A stretch of 64,000 nt of DNA, from NCBI RefSeq assembly GCF_040126055.1, contig NZ_CP143541.1, positions 3,224,001 to 3,288,000 on the forward strand, written 5' to 3'. Source of the stretch: Pseudalkalibacillus sp. SCS-8 (GTDB lineage: Bacteria > Bacillota > Bacilli > Bacillales > Fictibacillaceae). Position numbers and translations under genes: made by a program. Position 1 is the stretch's first letter. The number at the start of each line of letters is the position of its first letter. The notes under the pieces were generated by a model. That model was not told the origin of the DNA. It saw only the letters and a list, made by a program, of their open reading frames with translations, and made no database searches. This document shows positions 50,769-58,701 of the stretch, piece after piece.

Positions 50769-52175
50769 TCACCATAGTCCTTTTCTCCGCTCAATCATAT
50801 CCTTCACAACCTCCGGATTCGGACCACCGGTCACCTTTCGCCGCTCGACGAATTGGGCTGGGCAGACAATCGCTTTCCAGTCCTCTTCTGTTAACATCAC
50901 CTCATGCAGCCATTCATTGACCTCAACCGTTGTGATCTCATACAATTCTTTTCCTAATCGGTCCGCCTTCTGAGCAATTTGACTGGCGGCGTGGTGCGCT
51001 TTCCGGAACGAGATGCCGTAGTCCCGGGCCAGCACGTCCGCAAGCTCGGTGATCGTAATCATGTTTTCCCTCGCCTGCTGGAACGCTCGGTCCCGATTGA
51101 ACGTCATCGTCGAAACGACTGCTCGCATCAACCGGATCACCCGCAAACTTTTCTCAAAACCGTTATACAAGTGTGGCTGAAGGTCATCTTCAGTATCGAC
51201 GATATCCCCATAAGGCGTGTTGTGGATCATCTGAAGCACGGTCATTCCCTCACCTGCTGCACTGCTTGCGATTGCACGACAATGTTCAATCGACACCGGA
51301 TTCCGTTTTTGTGGCATGATGCTGCTGATTTGCACGTAAGCATCCGAAACCCTCAACAGACCGACTTCACGGGAAGACAGGCGCAAGAACTCCTGGATCC
51401 AGCGTCCCATGTTAGTCATCAGGCTAATGATTGCTTGGCTAGCCTCAATCAAGTAATCACCTGTTCCAATCGCATCATAGGAGTTCTCGACGACACCATC
51501 AAAATGGAGCAATTCTGCAACCCGTTCCCTGTTAATGTTGAAGCCTGTCGTCGTAATCGCTACTGCACCCATCGGTGACTGGTTCACAACATCATAGGCC
51601 CGCTTCAATCGCTCAAAGTCTCGATATAAATTATCTGAAATCGCAACCAGATAGTGCCCGAATGTCGTCGGCTGGGCGGGCTGCGTATGGGTATGGGCCG
51701 GCATCACAGAATCGGTATGGGATTCCGCTTGTTGGATCAACGCCTGACCAAGCTGCTTTACCTCACGGATCAGTTCCCTGAGATAATCCCGGATCACCAT
51801 CCGGTACATCGTCTCACCCATGTCATTCCGGCTCTTCGCGATATGCATTTTACCAGCCAAATCCTCGCCAATATGCGCCGCGATCTTCGACTCGACCAGG
51901 AAAAACAAGTCTTCATGCTCGGTGGAATACTTGAATGTCGAACGGTCGATCGTCGATACGTGATCAATACCCTCGAGGATCTTTTCGGCCTCCCCTTCCG
52001 TAATGATCTGCTGCTCCTTCAGCATGATCGTATGCGCACGATGGACACGCATCATACTTTCAAACAGGTGCTTTCGCTGATCCTCAAACAATGGCTTCAA
52101 CAAGTCGTTCGCAAACGTCTTTCCTGGAAACGACGACCCGTCATTTTCTTCAAACATCTCCTTCAAGGTTTTCAT
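50769..52175 (-). CDS. Argininosuccinate lyase-like enzyme (fumarase/aspartase superfamily)
   Basis: A 468-residue protein of the ASL/fumarase superfamily, which splits a fumarate-containing adduct. The signature SSIMPQKRNP is at 284-293 (mobile loop with the catalytic serine). HTHTQPAQP at 161-169 stands where ArgH has YTHLQRAQP, and AKSRNDMGETMY at 113-124 stands where ArgH has GRSRNDQVATD. It begins without the usual WGGRF opening (MKTLKEMFEENDGSSFPGKT). There is no argG or other arginine gene nearby; it is a lone gene with its own terminator. True ArgH or a paralogue with another amine substrate are both possible. Confidence 0.75.
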   Translation of the reverse strand: MKTLKEMFEENDGSSFPGKTFANDLLKPLFEDQRKHLFESMMRVHRAHTIMLKEQQIITEGEAEKILEGIDHVSTIDRSTFKYSTEHEDLFFLVESKIAAHIGEDLAGKMHIAKSRNDMGETMYRMVIRDYLRELIREVKQLGQALIQQAESHTDSVMPAHTHTQPAQPTTFGHYLVAISDNLYRDFERLKRAYDVVNQSPMGAVAITTTGFNINRERVAELLHFDGVVENSYDAIGTGDYLIEASQAIISLMTNMGRWIQEFLRLSSREVGLLRVSDAYVQISSIMPQKRNPVSIEHCRAIASSAAGEGMTVLQMIHNTPYGDIVDTEDDLQPHLYNGFEKSLRVIRLMRAVVSTMTFNRDRAFQQARENMITITELADVLARDYGISFRKAHHAASQIAQKADRLGKELYEITTVEVNEWLHEVMLTEEDWKAIVCPAQFVERRKVTGGPNPEVVKDMIERRKGLW

Positions 52176-52293
52176 CTTCCATTCACCTCCTGCCTATAAC
52201 GTGTTTTCTATGTATCATACTGTATGCTGCCGCTAGTTCAAGGTTGAAACCCCATAGCCCGACCGGTTCCTGAGAAAATAAAAAAAGCACCGA

Positions 52294-52310
52294 GGTCGGA
52301 AACTCCGACC
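52294..52310 (-). terminator. Hairpin terminator for the small leftward membrane protein
   Basis: GGTCGGA pairs with TCCGACC around AAC; on the minus strand a T7 tract lies about 10 bases later. Confidence 0.6.
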
Positions 52311-52372
52311 GCCAGTACGAATGCAAACAAAGTCCATCTCATCATGTAAAAATAGTTCAATATGCTAACTTC

Positions 52373-52573
52373 CTAGTCATCATCATCGTTATTCGGCTCT
52401 TCACCCTGCGTTTTCGAATCCGTTTTCTGTTTTGCAACCCAAAAAGCCACGATTACTAATGGAATGAAAATAAACCATGGAATTGTGATATGTGCTTGAG
52501 CTAACATTGCAATCAAGAACAGTACACCCATCCCAATAATGATATACAAACAACCTCTCCCAAACGTCTCCAC
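52373..52573 (-). CDS. Small two-helix membrane protein
   Basis: A 66-residue protein starting with GTG, 7 bases after GGGAGG. Two membrane helices are at about 8-27 and 30-47, then a polar tail ends in an Asp run (KTQGEEPNNDDDD). The gene is leftward and isolated. I do not recognise the family. Coding is supported by the ribosome site, the helix pattern and the acidic tail. Confidence 0.6.
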   Translation of the reverse strand: METFGRGCLYIIIGMGVLFLIAMLAQAHITIPWFIFIPLVIVAFWVAKQKTDSKTQGEEPNNDDDD

Positions 52574-52771
52574 ACCCGCACCTCCCTTTGTCTACCATTT
52601 TATCATTATTCTTCCATTAATTGGTTTGTGAAAAAGAAATATCGGGAAATACCCCTCTATCCTGACAAAAACAATTCAACGCAGGTGCAAAGTCTGACAG
52701 ATAATTTAATAGATTTAGGGTATACTAATAGAAAAATTGATTCATACTACCTCTATGAGGAGATGAGTTGT

Positions 52772-52894
52772 ATGAGAGAAGAAGGTAACATCTTTACGGG
52801 GCTGATGTGGGGCATATCACTGAGCATACCTCTCTGGATTTCTTTCTTTGGATGGATCCGACTCATTATTACTTTGTCAGGTAGTGTCAGTTGA
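52772..52894 (+). CDS. Possible 40-residue membrane peptide
   Basis: ATG at 52772 is preceded by GAGGAGATGAGTTGT (site AGGAG at 9 bases). It encodes MREEGNIFTGLMWGISLSIP, then LWISFFGWIRLIITLSGSVS, a single membrane helix after a charged start. The frame is open further up, to GTG at 52628 (88 residues), but that start has no ribosome site. A terminator lies 40 bp after the stop. I cannot assign a function. Confidence 0.45.
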   Translation: MREEGNIFTGLMWGISLSIPLWISFFGWIRLIITLSGSVS

Positions 52895-52933
52895 TTTTGG
52901 GGACGTCAATATTAGGTTGAGATATAGAAAATA

Positions 52934-52966
52934 GACAAAGCTGCTCCATTTTTGGGCGGCTTTGTC
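52934..52966 (+). terminator. Terminator after the 40-residue peptide ORF
   Basis: GACAAAGCTGCTC pairs with GGGCGGCTTTGTC (two wobbles), followed by TTATTTTTT. Confidence 0.85.
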
Positions 52967-53021
52967 TTATTTTTTGAAGAAATAGCAGTTTGGAGGTCCA
53001 AGTCCAGGGGTGTAGGAGTGA

Positions 53022-53131
53022 TTATCTACCAAAAAATCGATATTATCTACAAAAATTTAAATTTATCTACGAGATTTAGAAATTATCTACGAAAAAACCG
53101 AATTTATCTACAAAAATGAAGAATTATCTAC
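53022..53131. repeat. 20-21 bp phased array 4, core TTATCTAC (6 units)
   Basis: TTATCTAC starts at 53022, 53043, 53063, 53083, 53104 and 53124 (spacings 21, 20, 20, 21, 20). Spacers are A-rich (CAAAAAATCGA, AAAAATTTAAA, GAGATTTAGAAA). It is non-coding and lies between convergent genes. Confidence 0.9.
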
Positions 53132-53182
53132 AAAAACGCAAAACGGAACTCATTCGCCACAAACTCCATAAAAAAGCTTGTA

Positions 53183-54148
53183 TTAATTGATCGAGCTGTA
53201 GTAACAAACCCCATCTCGCTTCTCTTTCTCCACTTTCCCATGTGCTTCAAGGTAATCGAGGTGTCCGATGATTTCGGACATGACGAGAGAGAATTGTATC
53301 TCGTACTTGTCCTGATACATCGTTTGTGCAAGTTCACTCGCCGTATGAATCCCACTTTGGATTTGTTTCAGAATGCGGTTCGCTTTTCGCTGGATTCCGT
53401 GTAGTCTTTTTTCAATCAATTCACGATGGTCCCTGATCAACTCACCATGTCCTGCATAGACGACGTCTGCATCCAACGCCGCACATCTTTCCAGGGACCG
53501 CTCATGCTCAAGCACCGTTCGGATCCGGTTGCCTTTACGGTCAGGCTCCACGAGAGCATTACTTGAAATATGCTTCAGGAGAAGGTCGCCGCCAAAAATC
53601 ATTTTTTCAGAGGAAGAATGAAAAATCATATGGTCAGGTGAATGGCCAGGGGTTTCAACAGGTGTCAGCGTAGAAAACGTGTCTGGTCCGATAGCTGTCA
53701 GTTCAGCATGAAGCTTTTTCTCCTCATGATACTGAACCGCTTCCTTCAGCTTTTCAACCTGTCTCTCCCCCGCTTCTCCACATCCCATTTCCTTATAGAG
53801 CTCTGCAAAAAATTCAATTCTCATCTGGAAAAAAGACCTGTCCCGCTTCAAACGGTGAATCGACCTCTCCGGAACGTAGACAGGAATATCATGTTGCGCC
53901 ACGATACGATCCACGAGCCCGACATGGTCCTCATGGTTATGCGTCAGAATAATCTGGTCAAAATCGTCGAGTGTAAAACCGTGATCCTCCAAAGCTTGGT
54001 TGAAAAACTCCCAGCACTTTGTCGTATTCACCCCTGCATCGATCAAAGAGAGACCATCTTCATTTTTGACGATGTAAAAGTTAAATGACTTCAAGCTGCT
54101 GCGTGTCGGTACGATGACTGGGAAAACTTCTGTTGGCAAAAAACTCAC
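53183..54148 (-). CDS. MBL-fold metallo-hydrolase (glyoxalase II-like)
   Basis: A 321-residue metallo-beta-lactamase fold protein. The metal motif THNHEDHVG carries H70, H72, D74 and H75. ETPGHSPDHMIF supplies the next metal histidine, IFGGDLLLK the bridging aspartate and VYAGHGELI the last histidine. A C-terminal winged-helix-like region (about 235-321) is typical of LACTB2/YqjP-type members. Such enzymes hydrolyse thioesters, phosphodiesters or lactones; the substrate is unknown. The start is GTG (MSFLPTEVFPV), or possibly the TTG at 54139, which has better spacing from AAGGA. It converges on array 4. Confidence 0.9.
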   Translation of the reverse strand: MSFLPTEVFPVIVPTRSSLKSFNFYIVKNEDGLSLIDAGVNTTKCWEFFNQALEDHGFTLDDFDQIILTHNHEDHVGLVDRIVAQHDIPVYVPERSIHRLKRDRSFFQMRIEFFAELYKEMGCGEAGERQVEKLKEAVQYHEEKKLHAELTAIGPDTFSTLTPVETPGHSPDHMIFHSSSEKMIFGGDLLLKHISSNALVEPDRKGNRIRTVLEHERSLERCAALDADVVYAGHGELIRDHRELIEKRLHGIQRKANRILKQIQSGIHTASELAQTMYQDKYEIQFSLVMSEIIGHLDYLEAHGKVEKEKRDGVCYYSSIN

Positions 54149-54347
54149 TTCCTTAAGACGACATTTCTATGTACAGTTTCCACTATACCAGACTCCTCGA
54201 TACACATTAACTTTGAACCAATTGAAGATGCTACACTTAATCTTCATGATTCCTTTAGCCGTTTGACCGATTTAGGTATAATAAATAGTGTTGTCTAACA
54301 AAATGAATGGATATGTAATTTCTTCTCCACTTTAGGAGGTGACTTGA

Positions 54348-54536
54348 TTGACTACAGAAGGTGCACTTATCTTTATGTTCTATAGCTTACTCGTTATGAG
54401 CGCTCTTTCACTTATCATGTTGGTTCTAAGAGCGATTACGAAAAAAGGTCTTAAAGATCAAATGACAGGTCAAATTGTCTTTATTAATGTTTTAATGTGG
54501 GCATTTTATCTCATTATGAAATACATTGTGGTTTAG
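54348..54536 (+). CDS. Small two-helix membrane protein
   Basis: A 62-residue protein from TTG at 54348, 8 bases after AGGAGG. Helix 1 is ALIFMFYSLLVMSALSLIML (about 6-26) and helix 2 is about 42-60, with a basic loop (RAITKKGLKD) between them. I do not recognise the family. It is a lone gene followed by a terminator. Confidence 0.6.
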   Translation: MTTEGALIFMFYSLLVMSALSLIMLVLRAITKKGLKDQMTGQIVFINVLMWAFYLIMKYIVV

Positions 54537-54563
54537 GGGATAAATACGTTTGAATTAATATAA

Positions 54564-54596
54564 AAAAGCTAGGGCATCAGCATGCTCCTAGCTTTT
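54564..54596. terminator. Bidirectional terminator between two convergent genes
   Basis: AAAAGCTAGG pairs with CCTAGCTTTT, with GCAT/ATGC inside. Confidence 0.85.
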
Positions 54597-54607
54597 CTTC
54601 AGTTCGT

Positions 54608-55402
54608 TCAATCTAAGATCTTTTCAATTTTCTTCGTATCCTGATCTAAAATACCATAGATGACACCTGGCATATTATATCGATACGTTTCTTCATTAAT
54701 TGTGTATTCGAGGATTGGTGTAAGAGTCATGAAATCATATTGATCTCTTTTGGTTACATCGAAACGCTCAATTTGAATTTGTTCTTCCTCTTTTGATTCA
54801 ATTAAAACGTTGTTATCAAAATGATAAGACATAAAATTGGTAAGGTCACTAATTTTAACAGGCGTTAAACTCTGACTGCTTATATTCCTCAAAATAACAT
54901 CCAGTTCTAATCTCGGATATCCTACGTTATAGTTACCGGTGGGCTCAAGGTGGTGTCTTTGGAATCCTTTATCGTTTTGGATAACCATCAAGCCCATATC
55001 AAAGGCTATAGGCTCTTCATTATTGAACTGGATCAAGAGCTGGTCAGCCTTTTCAATATCATCTGACAAGACCTCAATGGTAAGAATGATGTTGACTAAT
55101 TTATATCCTTTATGTTCCGTACCCGTATCCGCTTTATAATCCACTACCTTAATATTAGGGTTATTCGTGTCAACGGAGGTTACAAGGTCTTGAAGTGATG
55201 AATCAGATTTAAGCACACCAAGGATATTAAAAGCCATAGTGTCTTGATCGGGAACAACATAATTAATATAGTTTTCGCCAAACCGAAGTTCTGTCTTTGT
55301 AATTTTCCCAAAAGAATGGTCTTTTGGAAAAAGCAGAAAAGCCATAAAAAGTACACAAACAACAACTGGTAAGCCGATTGTGATTTTTCTACTTTTCATC
55401 AT
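54608..55402 (-). CDS. Membrane-anchored protein of unknown function
   Basis: A 264-residue protein with an N-terminal anchor (about 8-25) and a beta-rich outer domain. Features such as ELDVILRNISSQSLTPVKIS resemble an immunoglobulin-like fold (DUF4352/FxLYD style). No catalytic motif or lipobox. It stops 12 bp from the shared terminator. I do not recognise the family. Confidence 0.65.
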   Translation of the reverse strand: MMKSRKITIGLPVVVCVLFMAFLLFPKDHSFGKITKTELRFGENYINYVVPDQDTMAFNILGVLKSDSSLQDLVTSVDTNNPNIKVVDYKADTGTEHKGYKLVNIILTIEVLSDDIEKADQLLIQFNNEEPIAFDMGLMVIQNDKGFQRHHLEPTGNYNVGYPRLELDVILRNISSQSLTPVKISDLTNFMSYHFDNNVLIESKEEEQIQIERFDVTKRDQYDFMTLTPILEYTINEETYRYNMPGVIYGILDQDTKKIEKILD

Positions 55403-55647
55403 TCTTTATCCTCGATTCACTGTTTTTTAATAACCCATCCCTGATAATAACTGGATATGATTAACAATTTTAATATTACCATGAATTGGGTATTAAGGAA
55501 TAGTCCTAAAAGACTAATTTAACGTTAATATACTTAAATTATTAATCATAGTTAAATAGATTGAACCTATTTAAATAATGCTACACTTTTGTTAATTTTT
55601 GTATTTGATGATAGGATGACCATATATTCAAGATTAGGGGGGATATT

Positions 55648-55848
55648 TTGTTTGTGGTAAAAGTCGTTTCTTCAATGGTTTTAGGTGGGCTAGGCGGATT
55701 TATTTTAGGTCTGATATTGTTCTCAGTAATTCCAAGTACTTCTGATGAACCGACAGGCTATTCAACGTTATTCGGTGTACTCTTCGGGTTGATCACCCTC
55801 TTAATCTATGAAGTAAATCTAATACATAAAACATTAAAAAAGAATTAA
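55648..55848 (+). CDS. Small two-helix membrane protein
   Basis: A 66-residue protein from TTG at 55648, about 6 bases after AGGGGGG. Helix 1 is about 5-28 with a glycine-rich face (VLGGLGGFILGLILF), helix 2 about 38-57, and the tail is basic (IHKTLKKN). Function unknown. Confidence 0.55.
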   Translation: MFVVKVVSSMVLGGLGGFILGLILFSVIPSTSDEPTGYSTLFGVLFGLITLLIYEVNLIHKTLKKN

Positions 55849-55918
55849 TCAAACGTTTGTTTTAATCTCAGAATGCTTATAACTCATAGGTTTATCCCCA
55901 TTAATCAAATGTTTGTTT
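55844..55918. promoter_or_regulatory. Two TetR-operator-like near-palindromes, direct repeats
   Basis: ATTAATCAAACGTTTGTTTT starts at 55844 and ATTAATCAAATGTTTGTTT at 55900, 56 bp apart. They share the core of the 20-bp palindrome at 47892. They lie between convergent genes, not ahead of a start. Confidence 0.4.
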
Positions 55919-55948
55919 GAGAAACTGCGAAATTTCTGCAAAAGAAAA

Positions 55949-55971
55949 AGCCTTGCTAAAACCGCAAGGCT
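55949..55971 (-). terminator. Terminator of the lipoprotein gene at 55975
   Basis: AGCCTTGC pairs with GCAAGGCT around TAAAACC; it begins 4 bp from the stop, with an A-rich flank. Confidence 0.8.
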
Positions 55972-55974
55972 CTA

Positions 55975-57000
55975 TTATTTCATATACATAAATTCGTTTC
56001 CGATGTCTCTCAACCGGTCTACTTTACTCTGTTCGACGACGTTTCCGTGCTGCCAGTTAAAATCGATATACCCTTCCATCAAGCCCATCGCTTCATCTGC
56101 TTTCTCTAGACGTTCCTGGTGTGTGTTCGCCAAGTAATCAGGAGGTGTAGCATTATACATTTCTGTTAGTAGGTTGGACATTTCCCACATCATAGTGCCC
56201 ATCGTATCTCCATCATCATTTTCATAAGCATTTAAGAAATTAAAAATGATGTAACCGCCCATGTTAAACAAATCGATGTAGGCCACGGCTTCATCGGTAA
56301 GAGGCTCTTCCGGTTGCGAACCTTCTGGTGGATCCACTCTCTTTTCTGGCTCTTTACTTTCAGCAGGTTGCTCTTTCTTTTGGGAGGGTTTCTTTTCAGG
56401 TTGAACTGGTTCAGCTACCTTCTCTTCTTCTCGAGCAGGTTCTTCTTCAGTCTCTGCCTTCGTTTCATCTTTTACCGCAACCTGATCACCAAAGAACTCA
56501 TCATGCAGCTTTGCAAGTTCGTCGTTTTCCCTCAACTTCAAGATTCCTTTGTTGATGATGGTTAAGAGGGCTTCATCCTCTTTTCTTACCCCAAAGGTAA
56601 GGTAGTCGTCATACTCCGTGTCATGAAAATACGTCATCGAGGTTTCAATGTTCTCCTCTTTAAATAGGAATGAAAGTTCTGGAATGATGTCCAGCTCCCC
56701 CAAGCTTAATGCGGCTTTTTCATCATGTACGGTAGGAAATTGAATAAACTCAATATGCTTAATCCCAGCGTCCTTTAAGATGTTCGTTATGACGGCTTGG
56801 CTGAATCTACTGAGCGTTTTATTATCGTAATCGTGTTCTGCTATGTATACCGTATCTTTATGATATTGCGGTTCTTCAACTGTTATTTCACTTACTGACG
56901 TCTTTTCAGCAGGCTCTCCTTCACTCTTATCACTATTATCAGGAGTACACCCGAGTAAAAGAAGCAGGAACATCAGTATGAATACACCTTTCACATTCAT
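55975..57000 (-). CDS. Lipoprotein fusing a partial solute-binding domain to a helical domain
   Basis: A 341-residue lipoprotein with lipobox LLGC (Cys18). Residues about 48-170 resemble part of a family 3 extracellular solute-binding protein: ALSLGELDIIPELSFLFKEE and ILKLRENDELAKLHDEFFG, the usual end of SBP_bac_3. The usual N-terminal lobe start is missing. A 60-residue Glu/Lys/Pro-rich linker (about 175-235) leads to a C-terminal all-helical domain (about 240-341). No ABC permease or ATPase is nearby, so it probably senses or binds rather than transports. Ends with VDRLRDIGNEFMYMK. Confidence 0.7.
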   Translation of the reverse strand: MNVKGVFILMFLLLLLGCTPDNSDKSEGEPAEKTSVSEITVEEPQYHKDTVYIAEHDYDNKTLSRFSQAVITNILKDAGIKHIEFIQFPTVHDEKAALSLGELDIIPELSFLFKEENIETSMTYFHDTEYDDYLTFGVRKEDEALLTIINKGILKLRENDELAKLHDEFFGDQVAVKDETKAETEEEPAREEEKVAEPVQPEKKPSQKKEQPAESKEPEKRVDPPEGSQPEEPLTDEAVAYIDLFNMGGYIIFNFLNAYENDDGDTMGTMMWEMSNLLTEMYNATPPDYLANTHQERLEKADEAMGLMEGYIDFNWQHGNVVEQSKVDRLRDIGNEFMYMK

Positions 57001-57176
57001 AAAATCACCACCTTCTCTACCAAACTTACAAATGTTTACACCATTAGGTTACCTGATTAGAAAGATTTTTCCTACATGATAAAGGCACTTTTTTGTAAGG
57101 AATTCCTTTTTCTTCTAAAACATAGGAGTACGTTAGTCGATATTTAGAGGGAAAACGTACAAAGGGGTTATGGATC

Positions 57177-58607
57177 TTGGCTTATAAAAAGAAATTCAAC
57201 TATCTATTCGTTATCTTATTGATCGTACTATTAGCAGCTTGTTCGAGTAAGGACCTACCTTTATCTGAGGGGGATCAAGCACCTCCTGATAAAGAGCAAA
57301 TATCAGAAGCAAAGGCTGTAACGAGCGAAGCTCTTGATTATCTTACTGCCCTTCAAAATCAAAACTACTCGAAAGCCTATGAGATGGTCTCTAGCATCTA
57401 TAAAGATGCGGGCATTACTGAAGAAGAGTTTGTCACGGAATTACAAGATTCAGAGCTTGAACTTTCCAACTATGACATTGAGGTGATGTATGTTCGGGAG
57501 CGAACAGCCTCTGAGACGTCCGTCACCAACCAGAGTGAACCGTATTTTTCAGCTTCCATCCAGTTCAAATCAAAAGGAGAGACCCGTGAAGAAGTTCAAC
57601 CTACTTTTGAATCGGATGTTAGATGGATCAGTGATAAGATCTGGCTCCGTAAGGAAAACGGTGAGTGGAAGTATTTTGCGAACGAAGAACAAGATGGCGT
57701 CACGTGGAAGCCGGAGGTCTATGCAGCCGCGTTATCTTACATGGAAGCAATTAAAGACCAGGATGCAAATCGAGTCTTTAACCTTATGTCAAACTTCTAT
57801 CCTGAATATGGAGAGACACCAGATTCTATTAATGTAGGCCTTGAACTACAAGATGGTTATATGGTGGAATATAAAATTTTCCGTGTAACCGACAATCTGG
57901 AATTATCTAAAGGATATTCACAAGAAATTTTAGATTCACTTGTCAGAGTGGATATCCGATATACGAAAGAAGGTGTAGAAGGTAGCGGAGGTTTATTATC
58001 ATCCAAGGTTAGGTCTTGGTATTTCCACTTAGAAAATGACGAGTGGAAACTCCTTGGATTAAGCAAAAGTAAGATGAACCAAGTGTCTCATGTTTGTTAT
58101 TTAGAAAATACGTGTGATCAATATGGAAGTAATAATAATAGTAGAGCTGAAAATGAGTCTGATAATCATACTTCACAAACACCTGAAGAACCACCAACCA
58201 CACCAGAAGCTGAACCATTGAGCAAACGAGATTTTGAGTTTATGGGAATCTCAATTGGTATGCCACTTAATGAGGTACTAACAGGTTTAAATATGCCATA
58301 TGAAAATACAGGAGAAGATGATATAAATGTCTATTGGTTCGGTGATATTTCTATCTACCAAAGTATTGGTTCTGAAGATTATACACTGGCATTCATTAAT
58401 GACGATTTAGTAACCGTCCGAGGGATATCCAAGGGAGATTCTTTTGAAAAAGTGAAGGAATTATACGGAACTAACTACAGTGAAGAACTACTATACCATC
58501 AAAATAAGCTTATTACTTATGAGAGTAGTGAACTTAAATGTTCTATCCAGTTTACTATTACATCAGAAGAAGAAGTTTCTAAAATTTCATATAGTTATAC
58601 TAATTAA
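57177..58607 (+). CDS. Lipoprotein with tandem NTF2-like domains
   Basis: A 476-residue lipoprotein from TTG at 57177 (AAAGGGG 9 bases upstream). The signal helix ends in LLAAC (Cys22). Two similar domains follow (about 45-165 and 180-300), each a run of helices ending in a W-x-x-x-NGEWKYF / W-x-x-x-NDEWKLL strand, typical of DUF4878/NTF2-like domains. A Ser/Asn/Pro-rich linker (about 318-350) leads to a third domain (about 352-476), FMGISIGMPLNEVL and ISKGDSFEKVKELYG, resembling an SmpA/DUF4309-type outer-face fold. Function unknown. It is followed by a short hairpin terminator. Confidence 0.7.
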   Translation: MAYKKKFNYLFVILLIVLLAACSSKDLPLSEGDQAPPDKEQISEAKAVTSEALDYLTALQNQNYSKAYEMVSSIYKDAGITEEEFVTELQDSELELSNYDIEVMYVRERTASETSVTNQSEPYFSASIQFKSKGETREEVQPTFESDVRWISDKIWLRKENGEWKYFANEEQDGVTWKPEVYAAALSYMEAIKDQDANRVFNLMSNFYPEYGETPDSINVGLELQDGYMVEYKIFRVTDNLELSKGYSQEILDSLVRVDIRYTKEGVEGSGGLLSSKVRSWYFHLENDEWKLLGLSKSKMNQVSHVCYLENTCDQYGSNNNSRAENESDNHTSQTPEEPPTTPEAEPLSKRDFEFMGISIGMPLNEVLTGLNMPYENTGEDDINVYWFGDISIYQSIGSEDYTLAFINDDLVTVRGISKGDSFEKVKELYGTNYSEELLYHQNKLITYESSELKCSIQFTITSEEEVSKISYSYTN

Positions 58608-58627
58608 GGAGAGGGTCATCCTCTCTT
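58607..58627 (+). terminator. Terminator of the tandem NTF2-like lipoprotein gene
   Basis: AGGAGAGG pairs with CCTCTCTT around GTCAT, followed by CTTTTATTT. Confidence 0.7.
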
Positions 58628-58701
58628 CTTTTATTTATCATATTCTCTATTTGTGGTACGTTTAGTTAAATAAAAATTGAAATGCCGTGGGGTGAAGAAC
58701 C

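Noticed and set aside
51654..52199. 181-codon ORF opposite the lyase gene
   Set aside because: Shadow of a well-supported minus-strand gene.
52240..52354. 35-codon ORF on the minus strand through the hairpin at 52294-52310
   Set aside because: It reads across the terminator and has no supporting ribosome site.
52628..52771. Upstream extension of the 40-residue peptide ORF to GTG at 52628
   Set aside because: No ribosome site at the GTG and no signal in the extra residues; the internal ATG has a good site. It is kept as an alternative start.
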